Shown: positions 1 to 12,007, counted from the stretch's first letter. The stretch: DNA of 64,000 bases from Allomyces arbusculus (GCA_027604705.1 JADHYV010000027.1:124001-188000), one strand, 5' to 3'. Made by a program: numbers and translations. Notes: generated by a model from the letters alone, not told the origin.

Positions 1-1264
1 CAACTACCCGTTTGCGACCATCGACCCGACCGAGGGCCGCGTCGCCGTCCCGGACCCACGATTTGATTTCCTATGCGACCTGTACCAGCCCAAGTCCAAG
101 GTGCCGGCCTATTTGACGTGTATCGATATTGCGGGGCTCGTGCGCGGCGCTGCGAGCGGTGCTGGGTTGGGTACGCGAAAATTTTCTCCCCCGCGAAGCC
201 GGCCGGTTAGGCTCACTGACCGCATCCAACAATAGGCAACGCCTTCCTCGCCAACATCAGCGCCGTCGACGGTCTCTTCCACCTGACCCGCTGCTTTGTC
301 GACGATGACATTGTGCACGTCGAGAACAACAAGGTCGATCCGATCCGGGACCTCGGCATCATCCACGACGAGCTGCGGCTCAAGGATGCCGAGAACCTGA
401 CGCGCCGCAAGGCCGATTTGGAAAAGATCACGTTGCGCGCCGGCCAGACGCCCGAGACCAAGGCGAAAAAGGACGAGCTCGAGGTGGTCAAGAAGGTCTA
501 TGACTGGGTCGCCGAGCAGGAAAAGGACGTGCGCGTCGGGCAGTGGGAGAATGCCGAGATCGAAGTGATCAACACCTTGCAGCTGCTCACGGCCAAGCCG
601 GTGATTTACTTGGCGAATGTGAGCGAGGACGAGTACCTCGAAGGGAATAACCGGTTCTTGCGCGACGTGCAGGCATGGGTCGGCGAGAATTACGGTACGT
701 GATTGCCTTCAATTTTGTTTTGCGGATCGGCCCCTTTCTCACCCGGTTGGTTGGTATTTGTAGCGGGCGACACGGTGATCCCGTTCTCGGCCGGGTTCGA
801 GGAAAAGCTCTCAGAGCTCAGCAGCGACGAGCGCGCCGAGTACCTCTCCTTGCTCGGCGAGGACGCCAAGTCGGCATTGCCCGAAATTATCGTCTCGGGC
901 TACCGCAATCTCAGCCTGATCAATTTCTTCACGGCTGGTCCCGGCGAAGGTACGCCGCACCTCGTACTTTCAATTCGCACCCGCAAGAACACGACTGACC
1001 TTGTCTACCCCTTATCCAGTGCGCGCATGGACGATCCGACAGGGCACCAAGGCGCCACAAGCAGCCGGAGTAATTCACACTGATTTCGAGCGCGGATTCA
1101 TCACAGCCGAAATCATGAAGTTGGCAGACTTGCAGGCGCTCAAGTCTGAGGCGGCAGTCAAGGCCGCAGGCAAGTACGCGCAGCGCGGCCGCGATCACGT
1201 CATGGAAGATGGCGACGTGGCTTATTTCAAATTCAATGTAACGCGCGCGGGAGGCAAAAAGTAG
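1..1264 (+). CDS. OLA1: Obg-like ATPase OLA1 (YchF family), 5' end outside window
   Basis: This is the 3' part of a YchF/OLA1 GTPase-fold ATPase, a cytosolic ribosome-associated P-loop NTPase. Exons lie at 1-170, 236-694, 764-949 and 1020-1264, separated by GT-AG introns of 65, 69 and 70 bp with matching phases. The first visible residues NYPFATIDP (G2/switch region) and the following DIAGLVRGA (G3, DxxG region) are typical of YchF; the P-loop itself is upstream. The coiled-coil insertion follows ([13 protein letters not shown] onward), then [13 protein letters not shown], where OLA1 has NxxE in place of the GTPase NKxD motif. The C-terminal TGS domain runs from [12 protein letters not shown] to DVAYFKFNV, after which the protein ends with a short basic tail. 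Nothing looks truncated except at the window edge. Family assignment is very secure. Confidence 0.96.
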
Positions 1265-1907
1265 ATGTGCCATTGATGAATAGATCTGGACCCTCATGGT
1301 ACTCGGGTCTAGCAGGACACGAGAGCCAGCCAAACATGATCCGTCAATTCCGTGCCCGGTGTTCCTGACAGCAGCGAGCAGGGAAAGCGACCTCCGACGG
1401 CCCTGAGCATGCTGGTGCAGCATTTACACACATTGGTTGTCCGACTTTTCGTGCACCTGTCGTGGCCCGTCGTGACCCGTGGTGGCCCCAGTCAGCTGCC
1501 CGAGGCTCCTCTATGCGTTGAACCAGGCATACCTGAAACAAATCGACAGGTAGGACAGGTCGCGCGCGCGTCCAACCCAGCGCATCCAGTATCATTCAAA
1601 AGGGCAGTGCCAGCACGGCTGAAAGCGCGCCACCAGACGCACGAGAACAAGGGAAACTTTCGAGAACGCTTCGCCACCCAAGGCAAGGCGCATGAGATCT
1701 GACAGCCAGCTGTTGCTCCTCGGATTCCCTGGGACGCCGAAGCGCGCGCCCGTACGTTTTGTATTTAGCTTGAGCACGCCCCTGCCCTGCTCCGTTTCAC
1801 ATCGACACGACGCGCGAACCATACCTCCATCCAACATCATTGAACGAACTCTGCATACTTTCTGACGACCCGCAGATACTTCCAAGCCAACCCAACACTT
1901 GTCGACA
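1265..1907. other. Intergenic, 5' flank of LMP copy 1
   Basis: No supported gene. From about 1520 onward the sequence is recognisably similar to 21830-22226, the flank of LMP copy 4, so this is the start of the duplicated block. The two flanks share a near-identical stretch beginning GAGCACGCCCCTG about 130 bp upstream of both start codons. Confidence 0.6.
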
Positions 1908-2867
1908 ATGCCCTCCACTGTCACCGACGTCGAGCGGTCTGCTATGGTCTCCGACAAGGCCACCGCTGACGCTAGCACCGCACGCCAAGTGCACCGCCGC
2001 GTGATGAGGTTCCTTCCCGCGTCACCAACTAAGCGGTACCTGTGCATCAGCACGACCTTCATCGTGGTCGGCTGTCTCATCGCGTTTATGACGCTGTGGT
2101 TCATGGCCCAACCGCTCCGGCTCTCGCCCTCCCTCAAACGGCTCGATTACGTGTGGTCGAGCGCTGGCCGGCCCACCGACTGTTGGAAGAGCAACGGCAC
2201 GGTCGTTGCGGCAGCGTACCCGTGGATCATCCAGCTCAAGGTGACGAACCCCAACTTTTTTCAAATGATTGTCGAGGACATGGACGTGTCCGTCGAGTTT
2301 GCCGGGACCAAGTCCAGCGACCGCGCGTTCCTCGCGCGGGCGGAGCATATGCCATACTTCAACTTGTTGCCCGACAGAAAGCGGACCGACGGCGGGTGGA
2401 CCTACAGCAGGTGGACTGACAGAACCTTCAACCTGAAGGCCTTGGACGCGCTGCAGTGGGACGTGCGTGACCGCGCGCAGGCCAAGGCGCTCGCGGCGAT
2501 CTTGGTTCTGTGCAACGTGCCTGTCGCCGACTTGCCGCCCGTACTGCTCAACGCGACCTCGGCGGCCGACTTGCCCGCTGACCCGGTCGCACGTGATGCT
2601 GGCGTCCTAACATGGATGTTTGCCGCGCGTCAAGTGCGCGGTCTGTTCGGGCTGAGTATGACGCCAGCTCCCGGCGCGTTGACGGGTGATAAGCCCAGGC
2701 CGGGAAGCCATGGGTGGTATAGTCCTGATATTTATATGGGCGTTGGAGAGCGCGTTGCAGACGCGCTGTGCCCTGAGACGCGGTGGAATTCAACTGTGTT
2801 GGACCATATCAAACAGCTCGTGAACGTGACGAACATCGCGGGCCAGGAGGTGGCCAAGTCGGGATAG
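1908..2867 (+). CDS. LMP family copy 1: single-pass membrane protein with LEA-2/WHy-like segment, intact
   Basis: Intronless gene for 319 residues; start chosen at the first ATG (MPSTVTDVERS). Visible parts: a hydrophilic, probably cytosolic tail (1-43); one strong membrane helix at about 44-65 followed by QPLRL; then an external part carrying TNPNFFQMIVEDMDV, which resembles the NPN.f...v.dl core of LEA-2/WHy domains (as in plant NDR1/HIN1-like proteins). Next comes a block shared by all copies around RAQAKALAAILVLCNV and LPPVLLNATSAADLP, then an R/K-V-R/T-G-L-x-G-L motif and a C-terminal helix ending NVTNIAGQEVAKSG. Function is unknown. This is the only intact gene among the four in the two duplicated blocks. 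The LEA-2 relation is an inference from topology and motif and needs a profile search. Confidence 0.75.
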   Translation: MPSTVTDVERSAMVSDKATADASTARQVHRRVMRFLPASPTKRYLCISTTFIVVGCLIAFMTLWFMAQPLRLSPSLKRLDYVWSSAGRPTDCWKSNGTVVAAAYPWIIQLKVTNPNFFQMIVEDMDVSVEFAGTKSSDRAFLARAEHMPYFNLLPDRKRTDGGWTYSRWTDRTFNLKALDALQWDVRDRAQAKALAAILVLCNVPVADLPPVLLNATSAADLPADPVARDAGVLTWMFAARQVRGLFGLSMTPAPGALTGDKPRPGSHGWYSPDIYMGVGERVADALCPETRWNSTVLDHIKQLVNVTNIAGQEVAKSG

Positions 2868-3413
2868 TGCTGCCGAAGAAGTGCGATGATCTGTGAGTGA
2901 TGAAAAAAATGAGCGTCTACGACCGAAAACCGGTCTCTCTCCACCTTTGTTTGCGAGGGGCGAGCCTCCAGATGGACAGATGTGAGCTGCAAGTGTTACT
3001 CGAGCGAACAGGAGCGTCCAGGTGCATACTCGAAAAATTGGGGCAGCCACTTTTCCGAAACCAAGTGTGGCGACGTTGCTTTTGACCTCGAGACCGTGCA
3101 TCCAAAACCAGCGCAGGCCGTGCTCAGGCGGTGCCGCGGGGGCGCACAAAAATGCGTTATGGTCCGAGGAAAGAGCCAGCAACCTGGTTCATCCTCTGCA
3201 TCCGATGCCGTGCTGCACGATGCAGATGCAGGATGATGCGCGCGGGCATCGACAAGAATCAAACACGCGTGTCGCGGGCGCACGCCTTCGGTTCCCGTCG
3301 CCCGCCGCGCACTCCACGCGTCTGCAGCTATGGTTCGGTGTCATCCGTGTCGCCAAAACGCGCCCAAGAGTGCTGCTTCTCCCCGCAAGTCTGCGCTCAT
3401 TCTCAAATGCGCG

Positions 3414-3420
3414 TATAAAA
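3414..3420 (+). promoter_or_regulatory. TATA box of LMP copy 2
   Basis: TATAAAA lies 147 bp before the ATG at 3567, inside the conserved string GCGTATAAAAGCCTGCGG. The same string occurs at the same distance before copy 5 (23756), and a related TATAAGCCTGCG lies before copy 3 on the minus strand. Confidence 0.65.
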
Positions 3421-3566
3421 GCCTGCGGTCTGCTCAGGCCGCAATACTCCACCACCTTCGAACCGATCCAGCGTTTTATCATCCAACCGGCCGCGCTCGC
3501 TTGAACACAGCCATTCCGTCACGCCTGAGTCGACACGACGAGCTGACCCCTCACGACCATCCTATC

Positions 3567-4609
3567 ATGTCTGCCGCTCCTGACGTCGAGCAGCCGCGCA
3601 CCGCACTCGGAACCGACAAGCCCGCCAGTTCCAGTAGCAACGGCGTGCCGCGCCTCACTGATACGTGGCAGCGCAAGAGCTTGGCCGACCGATACTTGCC
3701 CGCCAACCGCGTCGTGCGGTATCTGTGCCTCGGAACGGTGCTCGCCGTGATCGTCTTCCTCATCACGTTCCTGGTGCTCTGGTTCACGGCCAAGCCGCTC
3801 TATTTTGTCTTGAAGATCGTACCCCCCACCACCTGGCGGACAGACGAGCGCCCGATCCATTGGTCGCGCGAAGGCACGATCGTGCAACACGACGACTTCC
3901 GGGTCTTCAGTTCGTGGGGCTTGAAGCTGTATGCCAAGAACGAGAACGCTTTCAACGTGCACATCGAGGTCCTGACCGTGACGGCCAAGTTCACGATGCG
4001 TACCGGCCGTGATGTGCAGTTTAGCACGACCACGTTCAATTATAGTGACTACGCGTTGCTCAACGTACACGCCAAGCAGTCGTTCACGACCAAGAGTAAC
4101 ATACAAGTCAATTGGGACCTGGCTGACCACGACCAGGCGATGGCGCTCGCGTCTTTGCTGGTCCTGTGCGGTGTGAACGCAACCAGCTTGCCCGCGCCGC
4201 TCAACAACCCAGCCGAGCTACCCACCAACGTCACGGCACCCGACGCCGGCTTCGTGCAGTGGTACTTTCCTGAGAACTGTTTGCATTTTGCTGGCTTTAT
4301 TGCTGAGAAACTCTTCGAAGCTCTGGTTGGTTTAGAGAAATTTGTCGATTCACTTCATCTCGTCGATACCTGCGACGAGTGACGGGTCTGTTTGGACTCG
4401 ATATGACACCGCCGCCGGGACGGCTCGCGTACTGGCCGGACGTGCGTGGCAACAGGGCGGCGTGGGGTGGAACGCAGCCGCACGCGGCGTCCGACTCGAT
4501 TATGGAAGTCATGTGTCCCGAGCACTTCATTCCTTATGTACCGTCGCATATTTTCCAGCTCGCGAATGTGACCAGGACTGTGTGCGAGGAGACGGGCAAG
4601 TGTCGCTAG
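3567..4609 (+). pseudogene. LMP family copy 2, disrupted by an internal insertion
   Basis: Starts MSAAPDVEQPRTALG and follows copy 5 closely: membrane helix around YLCLGTVLAVIVFLITFLV, external part with NENAFNVHIEVLTVTAKF, and ASLLVLCGVNATSLPAPLNN. At about 4268-4372 it carries 105 bp where copy 5 has 7 bp, a net gain of 98 bp. This changes frame and ends the reading frame at 4382. The C-terminal family sequence (TGLFGLDMTPPPGR to CEETGKCR) continues in another frame to 4609. I tested GT-AG introns across the insert and found none that restores an open frame, so I call it disrupted; an expressed truncated protein of 271 residues remains possible. The insert is AT-richer than its surroundings. 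Confidence 0.75.
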
Positions 4610-5343
4610 CATTTTCTGCTGGAGAGTTGCTGCAGCGCGAGAGCGTCCCGGCTACGAATGGGCAAGACTGAGAATAATGGGTAGATAAGGTGCCCAGCGT
4701 GTTTGTCAATATTTGTATCAACTTTTTTGATTGGTTGCCTGCGGTAAAAAATTTCGACTGCCTAACGTGCGGTGTCAGTGGCACGTTCAAACAAAATTGT
4801 TCTGCCCACCCCTTCTCATTTGACGAAGTCTCTTTCTCTCTCTGCCTGTGTCACCCACCCACAAAGGGCGCTATAGCAAGCTTGGCCGCTCCCCGGCGTA
4901 CAGGCTGCGGTGTTCGTGACACCCTCATGCCATCTGGGCCGAGACGGGGTTTTTCATGGGCACAACTGTATTGTGGTGATCCGAGCCGTCGGCAACAATC
5001 ACACACAACGTTGAGCATGCGCTGCGACGGGAGGCAAACCATGAGTATGCCGGCTGCGCATCAGAAGCGAAATGTGTGCGGATCAAACTGCTGCTCGAAA
5101 TGCAAAAAAATGGGGATGAGTGCATGGATGCGTGTTTGAGCGAATGTGAAGAAAGCTACGCAAACAATCGAGAAGAAGAAAACAGCGACCTCCGTCATCC
5201 GGCAAAAAAAAAAACGACCAACCACTTGCGTGACCGAGCCATGGCGCATCAGTCATAAAGTGAACCGAGGGCTGCCACATACCGCGCTCAAACATCCATC
5301 GACGCGCGCGCACCCAGCGCCCGAGCGGCATTCTGCGACCACT
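4610..5343. other. Intergenic, 3' end of duplicated block
   Basis: No supported gene. Sequence to about 5260 has a counterpart at 24851-25420; for example GCCGAGACGGGGTTTTTCAT occurs at both 4937 and 25091. After about 5260 the similarity stops and the 3' flank of the ATPase gene begins. Confidence 0.55.
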
Positions 5344-8300
5344 TCAGCGCTCCACGACAATGACACCTGGCACATCGTCACCATCATCATGCACGATGAC
5401 GCTCGCCACGGGCCACCACGCGCGCTTGGCGGCCTTGTAGGCCTCGGCGACTAGCATGAACACGACGAGCGTTGCGGCAATGTACCCCCACTCGTAATCA
5501 AACGGCGCGTGTTGGAAGACCTTGGTGTTGACGATGGGCAGATACGGTAGCGGTGCAATTACAACGAGCCCAACCATCATGGCAATCACCAGCACCTTGG
5601 CGTCGCGCCAGACGGTGTGCGCAACCGACTTGCGCGGCGACCGGCAGTTGAGTCCGTGCACGAGCAGGAGCAGCGAGAGCGTGACAAACGCGACGGCGCG
5701 CGCGCGGAACACGGCCTCGCACTCGGTCGTGAAGACTTTGTTGCACGAGGCCGTTGGCACGACCGAGTGGAGCGGGTCCACAGCGTGCAAATAGGCGACG
5801 GCCACAAACTGCACGAGCGTGAGCGCGCCCATGATCGCGCCATTGACGAGCGTGTCGGCCATGAGCTCGCGGGTGAAGACGCCGTGGCGACGCGGCGACA
5901 CGCGCATCACGTCGTCGTCGGCGGGCTCCACGGCCAGGGCGAGCGCAATTGGCGAGCTCGTGACGAGGTTGATCCACAGGATTTGGATTGGCGACATGGG
6001 GAAGATGGGCGACCCGTTGCCGTCGGAGAAGGCGAGGCCAATGATCAGCGCCACGACTTCAGAGACGTTGCCCGACAGCAGGTGCAGCGTAAATTTCTGA
6101 ATGTTGGCAAAGATACGACGGCCCTGCGCGATGGCCTGCACGATCGTCGCAAAGCAGTCGTCGGTCAGCGTCAAGTCCGACGCTTGCTTGGTCACGTCGG
6201 CACCGCCGAGGCCCATGGCAATGCCCACGTCAGCATACTAGGAACAGGTATGAAGAAAAGGCGTGAGGTGGAGAGCAATACGAACGGTACTGAGGAACTG
6301 CAACGAGAAAATGGCGGACCGAAATCGCGGGTGCATCGTTTACGCCATCGCCGGTCATGGCAACAATCTGTCCACGGCGATGCAGCGCCTGGATCATCTT
6401 GACCTTGGTCTCGGGCGAGCACCGCGCGAGCACGAGCGGCAACTCATCCATCGCATCCACCTGCTCATCCGACAGCGCGTCCCACTGCGGCGCGACCATG
6501 ACGCGCGCCGGATTTCCCACATCCGCGTCAGACAGCAGCCCAATCTGCCTGGCAATCGCCGCCGCCGTGACAGGATGGTCGCCCGTGATCATATGCACGC
6601 GGATCCCTGCAGACTGACACGCGGCCACGGCGCCCGCGGTTTCGGCGCGCGGCGGGTCCATGATCCCGACGAGACCGAGAAACACAAGGTCACGCTCGTA
6701 CTCGCTGCGCAGCGTCGGCTCCTGCAGCTTGAGCTCGTTGGTGTCCGTGATCGCCAAGTGCCGGTGCGCCAGTGCAAGCACGCGCAGACCCTGTGCGGCC
6801 ATGGATTCGGCGCGCGCCATGATCTCGGTCACGTACTCGGGCGTGAGCACGTGCACGGTTGCGCCGATTTGGTTGGCGTGGCCCGCAGCGGCATGCGCGA
6901 GGGCCGGGTCCGCGACCTGGTACGCGGCCGACCGTGCAACAATGGCCTCGACGGCGCCCTTGGCCAAGATCACAAACTGGTTGGCATCGAGGTCGCGGTA
7001 GACGACCGACATGCACTTGAGCGTTGCGTCAAACGGGTACTCGGCGACAAACTCGACGCTTTCGACCGAATCTTTGGTCACGCCCTGCCTGTGTGCGGTC
7101 ACGGCCAGCGCGATCTCGGTCGTATCGCCCGCACCCGAGTACATCTTGATGGTTGCATCGAGCGTGATCGAGCACGTGTGGCACAGGCCCATGACGCGCA
7201 GCACGGGCTCAAGCGCGGCGGGGGCCAGACCCTCGATCCCGCCCGCCGCATGGAACGCTCCCGTGATCGTGATTTCCGCGCCGAGCACCCACCCGGAAAC
7301 AGCGGCCATGGTCCCCTCGGTCAGTGTGCCCGTCTTATCAGAGCAAATATGCGTGACCTGGCCGAGCTCCTCGAGAGACGCTAGCCGGCGCACAATTGCG
7401 CGCTGCTTGGCCATGGTCGAGACGCCAAACGCCATGATGACCGTGAGCACGGCTGGTAGACTTTCAGGCAAGATGGAAACGGCCGTGGCAATCGCGTAAA
7501 GCAGCACTTGCGTGTCGGTGAGCTCCCACTTGTTGACGGCGAACACGATCACGCCCAGAACGAGCGCAACGCCTAAACACACCATCATCATGCGCATCAT
7601 CGACCGCTCGAGCGGCGTCTTAGCCTCGGCGCGCGCCTTGGCGCCCGCGGCCACCTGCGCGGCCATGGTCCCAATCGCCGTCTGCATGCCCGTGGCTGTG
7701 ACGATACCCTTTCCGCGGCCGTATGCGATTGCCGTCGACTTGAAGGCCATGCAGACTTGGTCGCCGAGCGGCAGGATTGCGTTGGCGGGTATATCCGCAC
7801 GCGGCACAATCGGGTCAATCGACTTGCGAACGGCAATGGGCTCGCCCGTGAGCAACGCCTCGGTCGCGGCCAAATTGACCGCGTCAATCACGCGCAGATC
7901 GGCGGGCACTTGGTCGCCCTCGGTCAGCAGAACCAAATCCCCAGGCACGAGCAGCGGCGCGGCAATCAAGGTCGGCGCCATCCCGCCGCGAATCACCATG
8001 GCCGTCGGCGACGCGAGCTTGCGCAACGCCTCCATGGTCTTTTCCGACTTGTACTCTTGCCGGAACCCGAGCAGCGTGTTAGTCAAGATCACGACGACGA
8101 GGACGGCGCCCTCGACCCAGTCGCGCGCGATCAGGGCAATTGTGAGCGCGACGGCGAGAATCCCGTTCATGGGGTTGGCGAGGTTGCTGATGAGCACGCG
8201 CCAGGCCGACGGGCCATTGTCGCCGCCGAGATCGTTGGGGCCGTACTTGGCGAGCCGGCGCGCGGCTTCATCGGGCGCAAGACCCACGACCAGGTCCGTG

Positions 8301-8527
8301 TCGAGCATGCGCGCGACTGTTGCGAGATCATGCTCGTACCAGCGCGGGCCATGGCCGGTCGTGGCCTCGTTATCGTCAACGTGCACGACGAGCCGGTCCT
8401 TTTCATACGAAGTGTCGCGCGACAGGGTCGCGTCCGTATCGACGCGCTCTAGCGCGATGGACGGCTCGAGAATTCTCACCGTCACGTCTTCGGCATCCTC
8501 CTGACGGGCGCGCTGGTGCGAGGTCAT
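5344..8527 (-). CDS. P-type cation ATPase, ENA/type IID-like (possible Na+/K+ efflux pump)
   Basis: Two exons, 8527-6320 and 6237-5344, with an 82-bp intron; 1033 residues. The intron joins GDGVNDAPAIS to YADVGIAMG, restoring the hinge motif. The start is the first ATG (MTSHQRARQ); there is no ATG upstream in frame. Visible motifs: N-terminal cation ATPase segment (ARRLAKYGPNDL), LLTGEP in the actuator domain (TGE kept), PESLPAVLT in M4, ICSDKTGTLTEG with phospho-acceptor Asp397, a KGA motif (LAKGAVEAIV), MITGDHP and GDGVNDAP, and C-terminal membrane helices M5-M10. NTLLGFRQEYKSEKTMEAL and YPFDATLKCMSVVY resemble fungal ENA pumps more than SERCA or PMR1, so a plasma-membrane Na+/K+ efflux role is plausible but inferred. 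It has no operon-like neighbour. Confidence 0.93.
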
Positions 8528-8648
8528 GGTGGTCGGTGCCGTGTCGATTTGGTGGGTCGAGGACGTGTCGCGAAGAGGGTGCCGATGCACGTCGAGAGCG
8601 AAGGCAGGGGGCACTGACGCGAAGGGAGGGAGGGTGCTTACGCACGCA

Positions 8649-8655
8649 ATTTATA
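8649..8655 (-). promoter_or_regulatory. TATA box of the P-type ATPase gene
   Basis: TATAAAT on the minus strand, about 122 bp upstream of the chosen ATG at 8527. The position fits a core promoter and supports the ATG at 8527. Confidence 0.45.
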
Positions 8656-11032
8656 GGGGGGTGTGTGAACTGAGCGCCGATCGTCCCTGTCGTGGACGCG
8701 TTGCTCGCGCGCTGCTGGCGCGCCAAACGCGGGCGGTGGGCGGTCGATCGACGTGACGTTGCCCTGCTCCAAGCGATCCGCGCAGCCAGGCGGAGCCGGG
8801 GAACAAGGGGAACAAGGAGAACCGATCGCGCAGGACGTTCTCGACGCGTTCGAGAACGATCTTGGTGGCGTGCCAAGCCGCGAACATGGACAAGGACAAC
8901 GGACGCGAACGGGACGTGACTCGACGTGGCCGCCGGCTGCAGGACATGACCGACGCGACCGGGACGCGACCGGTGCGAGCAGGAGGCCGCGATGCGCATG
9001 CAATTCGCACAACGGCTGGCGGATCATGCACTCCTGCTTGCTGCGGCCATGATGGCCGACAGACACGAAACAATTTGCCAGCCCCACGATGGGTCCTGAG
9101 CGACAACTAGATCAAGACGACCCACACCTGTAACCTGCCAGCACGCGACATGACACATGTGCTCTCGGTGGACAAAACGTGCTGGCTACGAATGAGCGCA
9201 GGAACGCTCTCATTGATGGAATAAGGCAGACAAATGCGGCAACGCGAATCCTCGACCACTCGGCGCGCGAGTCGCGTCAGTGGCAGGCCTGTTGGCCGCG
9301 ACAAGCATTCCCCAGTGCGGGCAACTCGCGCAGCACACGCAATCCGCGCTTTACTGTCTAACAGTTTAGATGTAGTTGCAGGGCGAGCACGGTGAGCAAA
9401 ATCGGATGTCCGCGCCGCGGCGCGTTGAGATTTCGCTCGGGTCGTCATGAGAGCTGGCGCCGCAGCTGGGGCGATTGCCACCGCGGACACAAATTCAGCA
9501 AGCGACGAGCAATAATATCCCCCGATTTCACCCTCGCACCTCACGTCCCAGCCACGGCAGGAGTCGGTCGCGTGCTTTGGTTTGGCACAGTCAGCAGGTA
9601 CATAGGATATTGCACACGGCAAGTTCAGCCAGAATCACTCGCCGGCCAGTATTTAATGAACGGGTGGAGGAGAGGCCTCAAACATAAACAAATACGTCCA
9701 TTCTATTTGTGGTTCCTTTGATCGTCGCTGACAGGAAAGCACAACAATGTCGGGGGTGCTCACTTCATTCGACGCGCATGTCACGCCCACGCTCCCAATA
9801 CACATCACTGGTCACTACATTTCACGGCGCATCTATCCCAATGTGACGGGCGGCATTCTTTTGAGCGTTGCTTTTGCAAGCATGGCGCGTTCCGTTTCCC
9901 GCGCACCAAGCACCAACCCGCACGAATGCTTTTGCCAGCATTACACTGACCGAAGTCAGCCCAAATCAATCGCAAGCACCGGAATTACAGATGGAAATTG
10001 GGCCAGGGGCCGTTGCGAACGTGCATTGGGACTGCGTGATCCCTGAAGCTAATAATTTCTGGTAAAAGATCAGGCAATTCATCATTCGAGCAAGACGGCG
10101 TTCACTCGTTCCCTCGGCGGGCCTGGAATGGAGCCGCCCTGGCCCGTCTCAGTCTCCAGCAACGGAGCGCTTCTCGCGCATTTGGGGGGGGGGGGGGGGC
10201 GATTGCGGGATGTGTCCGTCAGTCGAAACGACAACAGGTTGGCGTTGGGAGAGCGGCCCAGTTCTGACAGCACTCACGCCTCGTCGCACATGCAATGCCT
10301 ATGCCTTGCATGCAAAGCCGCACGCGGTCTGCCGGTCTGCCATTTGCCTTGGGTGAAGCTCATCAGGGCTGGATCAGATACCTAGGTTGGTACGCCGTCG
10401 GCTTTCAGCATGCGTTTCTTGCCTTGAAGCCAGTCTTGCCATGGATTCAAGACATCTCCTGCGCGCTGCATGGACGGTTGCAACACGGTCGGACGGATGT
10501 GACAAACGTCCATCATTGTTCTGAAGTCACTTGGGGCAAGAATGGACCGAAATCGCTTCCGCGAGACTCGAGAAGAAAGCGCATGGTTTTTGGGCGCAGC
10601 TGTGCTTGAGCTGCTGCGGCTGAACTCATTCTCCAGCACACTTTTCTCCGAGCCCAGAGTGGTTCTGGCGGGCCGTGGATGGGCCGAGGATAGACACTGA
10701 GCATGCTTGCTCCATTACTTTCTGTGTTTCCTCGCCGAACGGTGATCAATACTCTTCTTCAATGATCCCAACTGGTCGCTCGACCAAGCCCTGGCTGCTC
10801 CAGTTTGCCTCAGGCATCAGCAGCAGTTGTACCACCAACGCCCAACGATCCTGATCAAGATAACCATCAATTCAGGCAGGCTTCTCATCCTGGTCCTCTG
10901 ACAGCAATATATACTCGTCTGATGCCATGAAGTTCGGAGAATGATCCCTCAGCGCCCTGGTCACGACGTGCACCTCAAAAAGTCCCGCCTGCCGCTCCAC
11001 TCCATCAACCACCAACCAACCCACCGTGCACC
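8656..11032. other. 2.4-kb region without a recognisable gene
   Basis: Divergent spacer between the ATPase (minus) and the ZIP gene (plus). Frames open for 80-170 codons exist on both strands but show no family motif, no membrane pattern and no splice structure. It contains a 16-G run at 10184-10199 and a TATA-like AATATATAC at 10906-10914, about 120 bp before the ZIP start. Confidence 0.55.
10184..10199. repeat. Homopolymer run of 16 G
   Basis: Sixteen consecutive G in intergenic DNA, one of five such G/C runs of 13-17 in the window. Confidence 0.9.
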
Positions 11033-12007
11033 ATGACCGGCACCCACGAAACGACGACCGAACCCAACTACGGCCTCGCGTTTGCCGTCGCCATTGGCGC
11101 GGGCCTATCGACTGCGTTCGGGGCCGCGTCCGTCAAATTTGGCTCGCTGCAATCGCCTCGCTTCCTCGCCACGGGCATGGCACTCGCTGGCGGCGTCATG
11201 CTTTACGTCTCCCTACTTGATATCTGGGTCGAATCCAAAATCTCGTTCGAAGAAGCCTGGCCGGGCGAGTCGGGCACCAAGCGCGCCTACATTGCCGCGA
11301 CGGGCATGTTTTTCGCGGGCGCACTCCTCGCTGTCGGGATGGAGGCCGGCGTCAATTGGCTCGAGACGCGGCTGTTGCGGCGCGGGAGCGCGTCGCACCG
11401 GCCGCCCGCATCGCCGAGTGTAGAGGATCCCGAGGCGGCGGCGACGACGGCAGTCAAGGACAAGCCGCGTAGTAGCGACGCGGGCGACGCGGCGCAGACG
11501 GCCGTGCAAGTCATGTCGGCTGAGGACCGCGCGAGCCTGATGCGCACGGCCATGGTCACAGGAATTGCGCTCACGATCCACAACATCCCTGAGGGTCTGG
11601 CCACGTTCATTTCCATGTGCTCCAGCGTCGCGTCGGGTTTACCGCTCGCAGTAGCGATCGCCGTGCACAATATCCCCGAGGGGATTTGCGTTGCCGTTCC
11701 GATTCTGTACGCGACGGGGTCCAAGTGGAAGGCGTTCTGGTGGGGCACGATCACGGGCGTCTCGGAACCTGTTGGCGCCCTGCTCGGATTTGCGATTTTG
11801 AAGTCAACCGACGCGGCCAACTTGGCGACCGTCTACGGCGTCCTGTTTGGCCTTATTTCGGGAATTATGACTTATATCGCCATCGCCGAGTTGATTCCGA
11901 CGGCATTGGCGCACCACAAGAACCCGCGCGATGTGGCTGTCATGGTGTTTGCCGGGATGGCGATCATGGCTGCGAGTCTCGTCTTGTTCGAGGTCGCGGG
12001 CGCATAA
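11033..12007 (+). CDS. ZIP-family metal (zinc) transporter
   Basis: Single-exon gene for 324 residues starting MTGTHETTTEPNYG. ZIP transporters carry Zn2+ or related divalent metals into the cytosol, across the plasma membrane or out of organelles. Eight membrane segments are visible. The two metal-site helices carry the signature twice, ALTIHNIPEGLATF and AIAVHNIPEGICVA, as expected for TM4 and TM5 of the ZupT/ZRT3/ZIP8-like branch. A hydrophilic loop of about 75 residues (roughly 105-180) separates TM3 and TM4; it is Ala/Asp/Arg-rich rather than the usual His-rich loop. TM6-TM8 follow (GTITGVSEPVGALLG, GIMTYIAIAELIP, AGMAIMAASLVLFEVAG). Family is secure; the compartment is not shown by the sequence. 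A vacuolar or Golgi exporter like ZRT3 is the nearest idea. Confidence 0.93.
   Translation: MTGTHETTTEPNYGLAFAVAIGAGLSTAFGAASVKFGSLQSPRFLATGMALAGGVMLYVSLLDIWVESKISFEEAWPGESGTKRAYIAATGMFFAGALLAVGMEAGVNWLETRLLRRGSASHRPPASPSVEDPEAAATTAVKDKPRSSDAGDAAQTAVQVMSAEDRASLMRTAMVTGIALTIHNIPEGLATFISMCSSVASGLPLAVAIAVHNIPEGICVAVPILYATGSKWKAFWWGTITGVSEPVGALLGFAILKSTDAANLATVYGVLFGLISGIMTYIAIAELIPTALAHHKNPRDVAVMVFAGMAIMAASLVLFEVAGA

Noticed and set aside
5498-8452. Long open frames antisense or out of frame to the P-type ATPase, some over 300 codons
   Set aside because: GC-rich coding DNA opens other frames; only the minus-strand frame shows P-type ATPase motifs.
9107-9622. Minus-strand open frame of 171 codons
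   Set aside because: No motif, no membrane pattern, Arg/Ser-rich composition like random GC-rich DNA.
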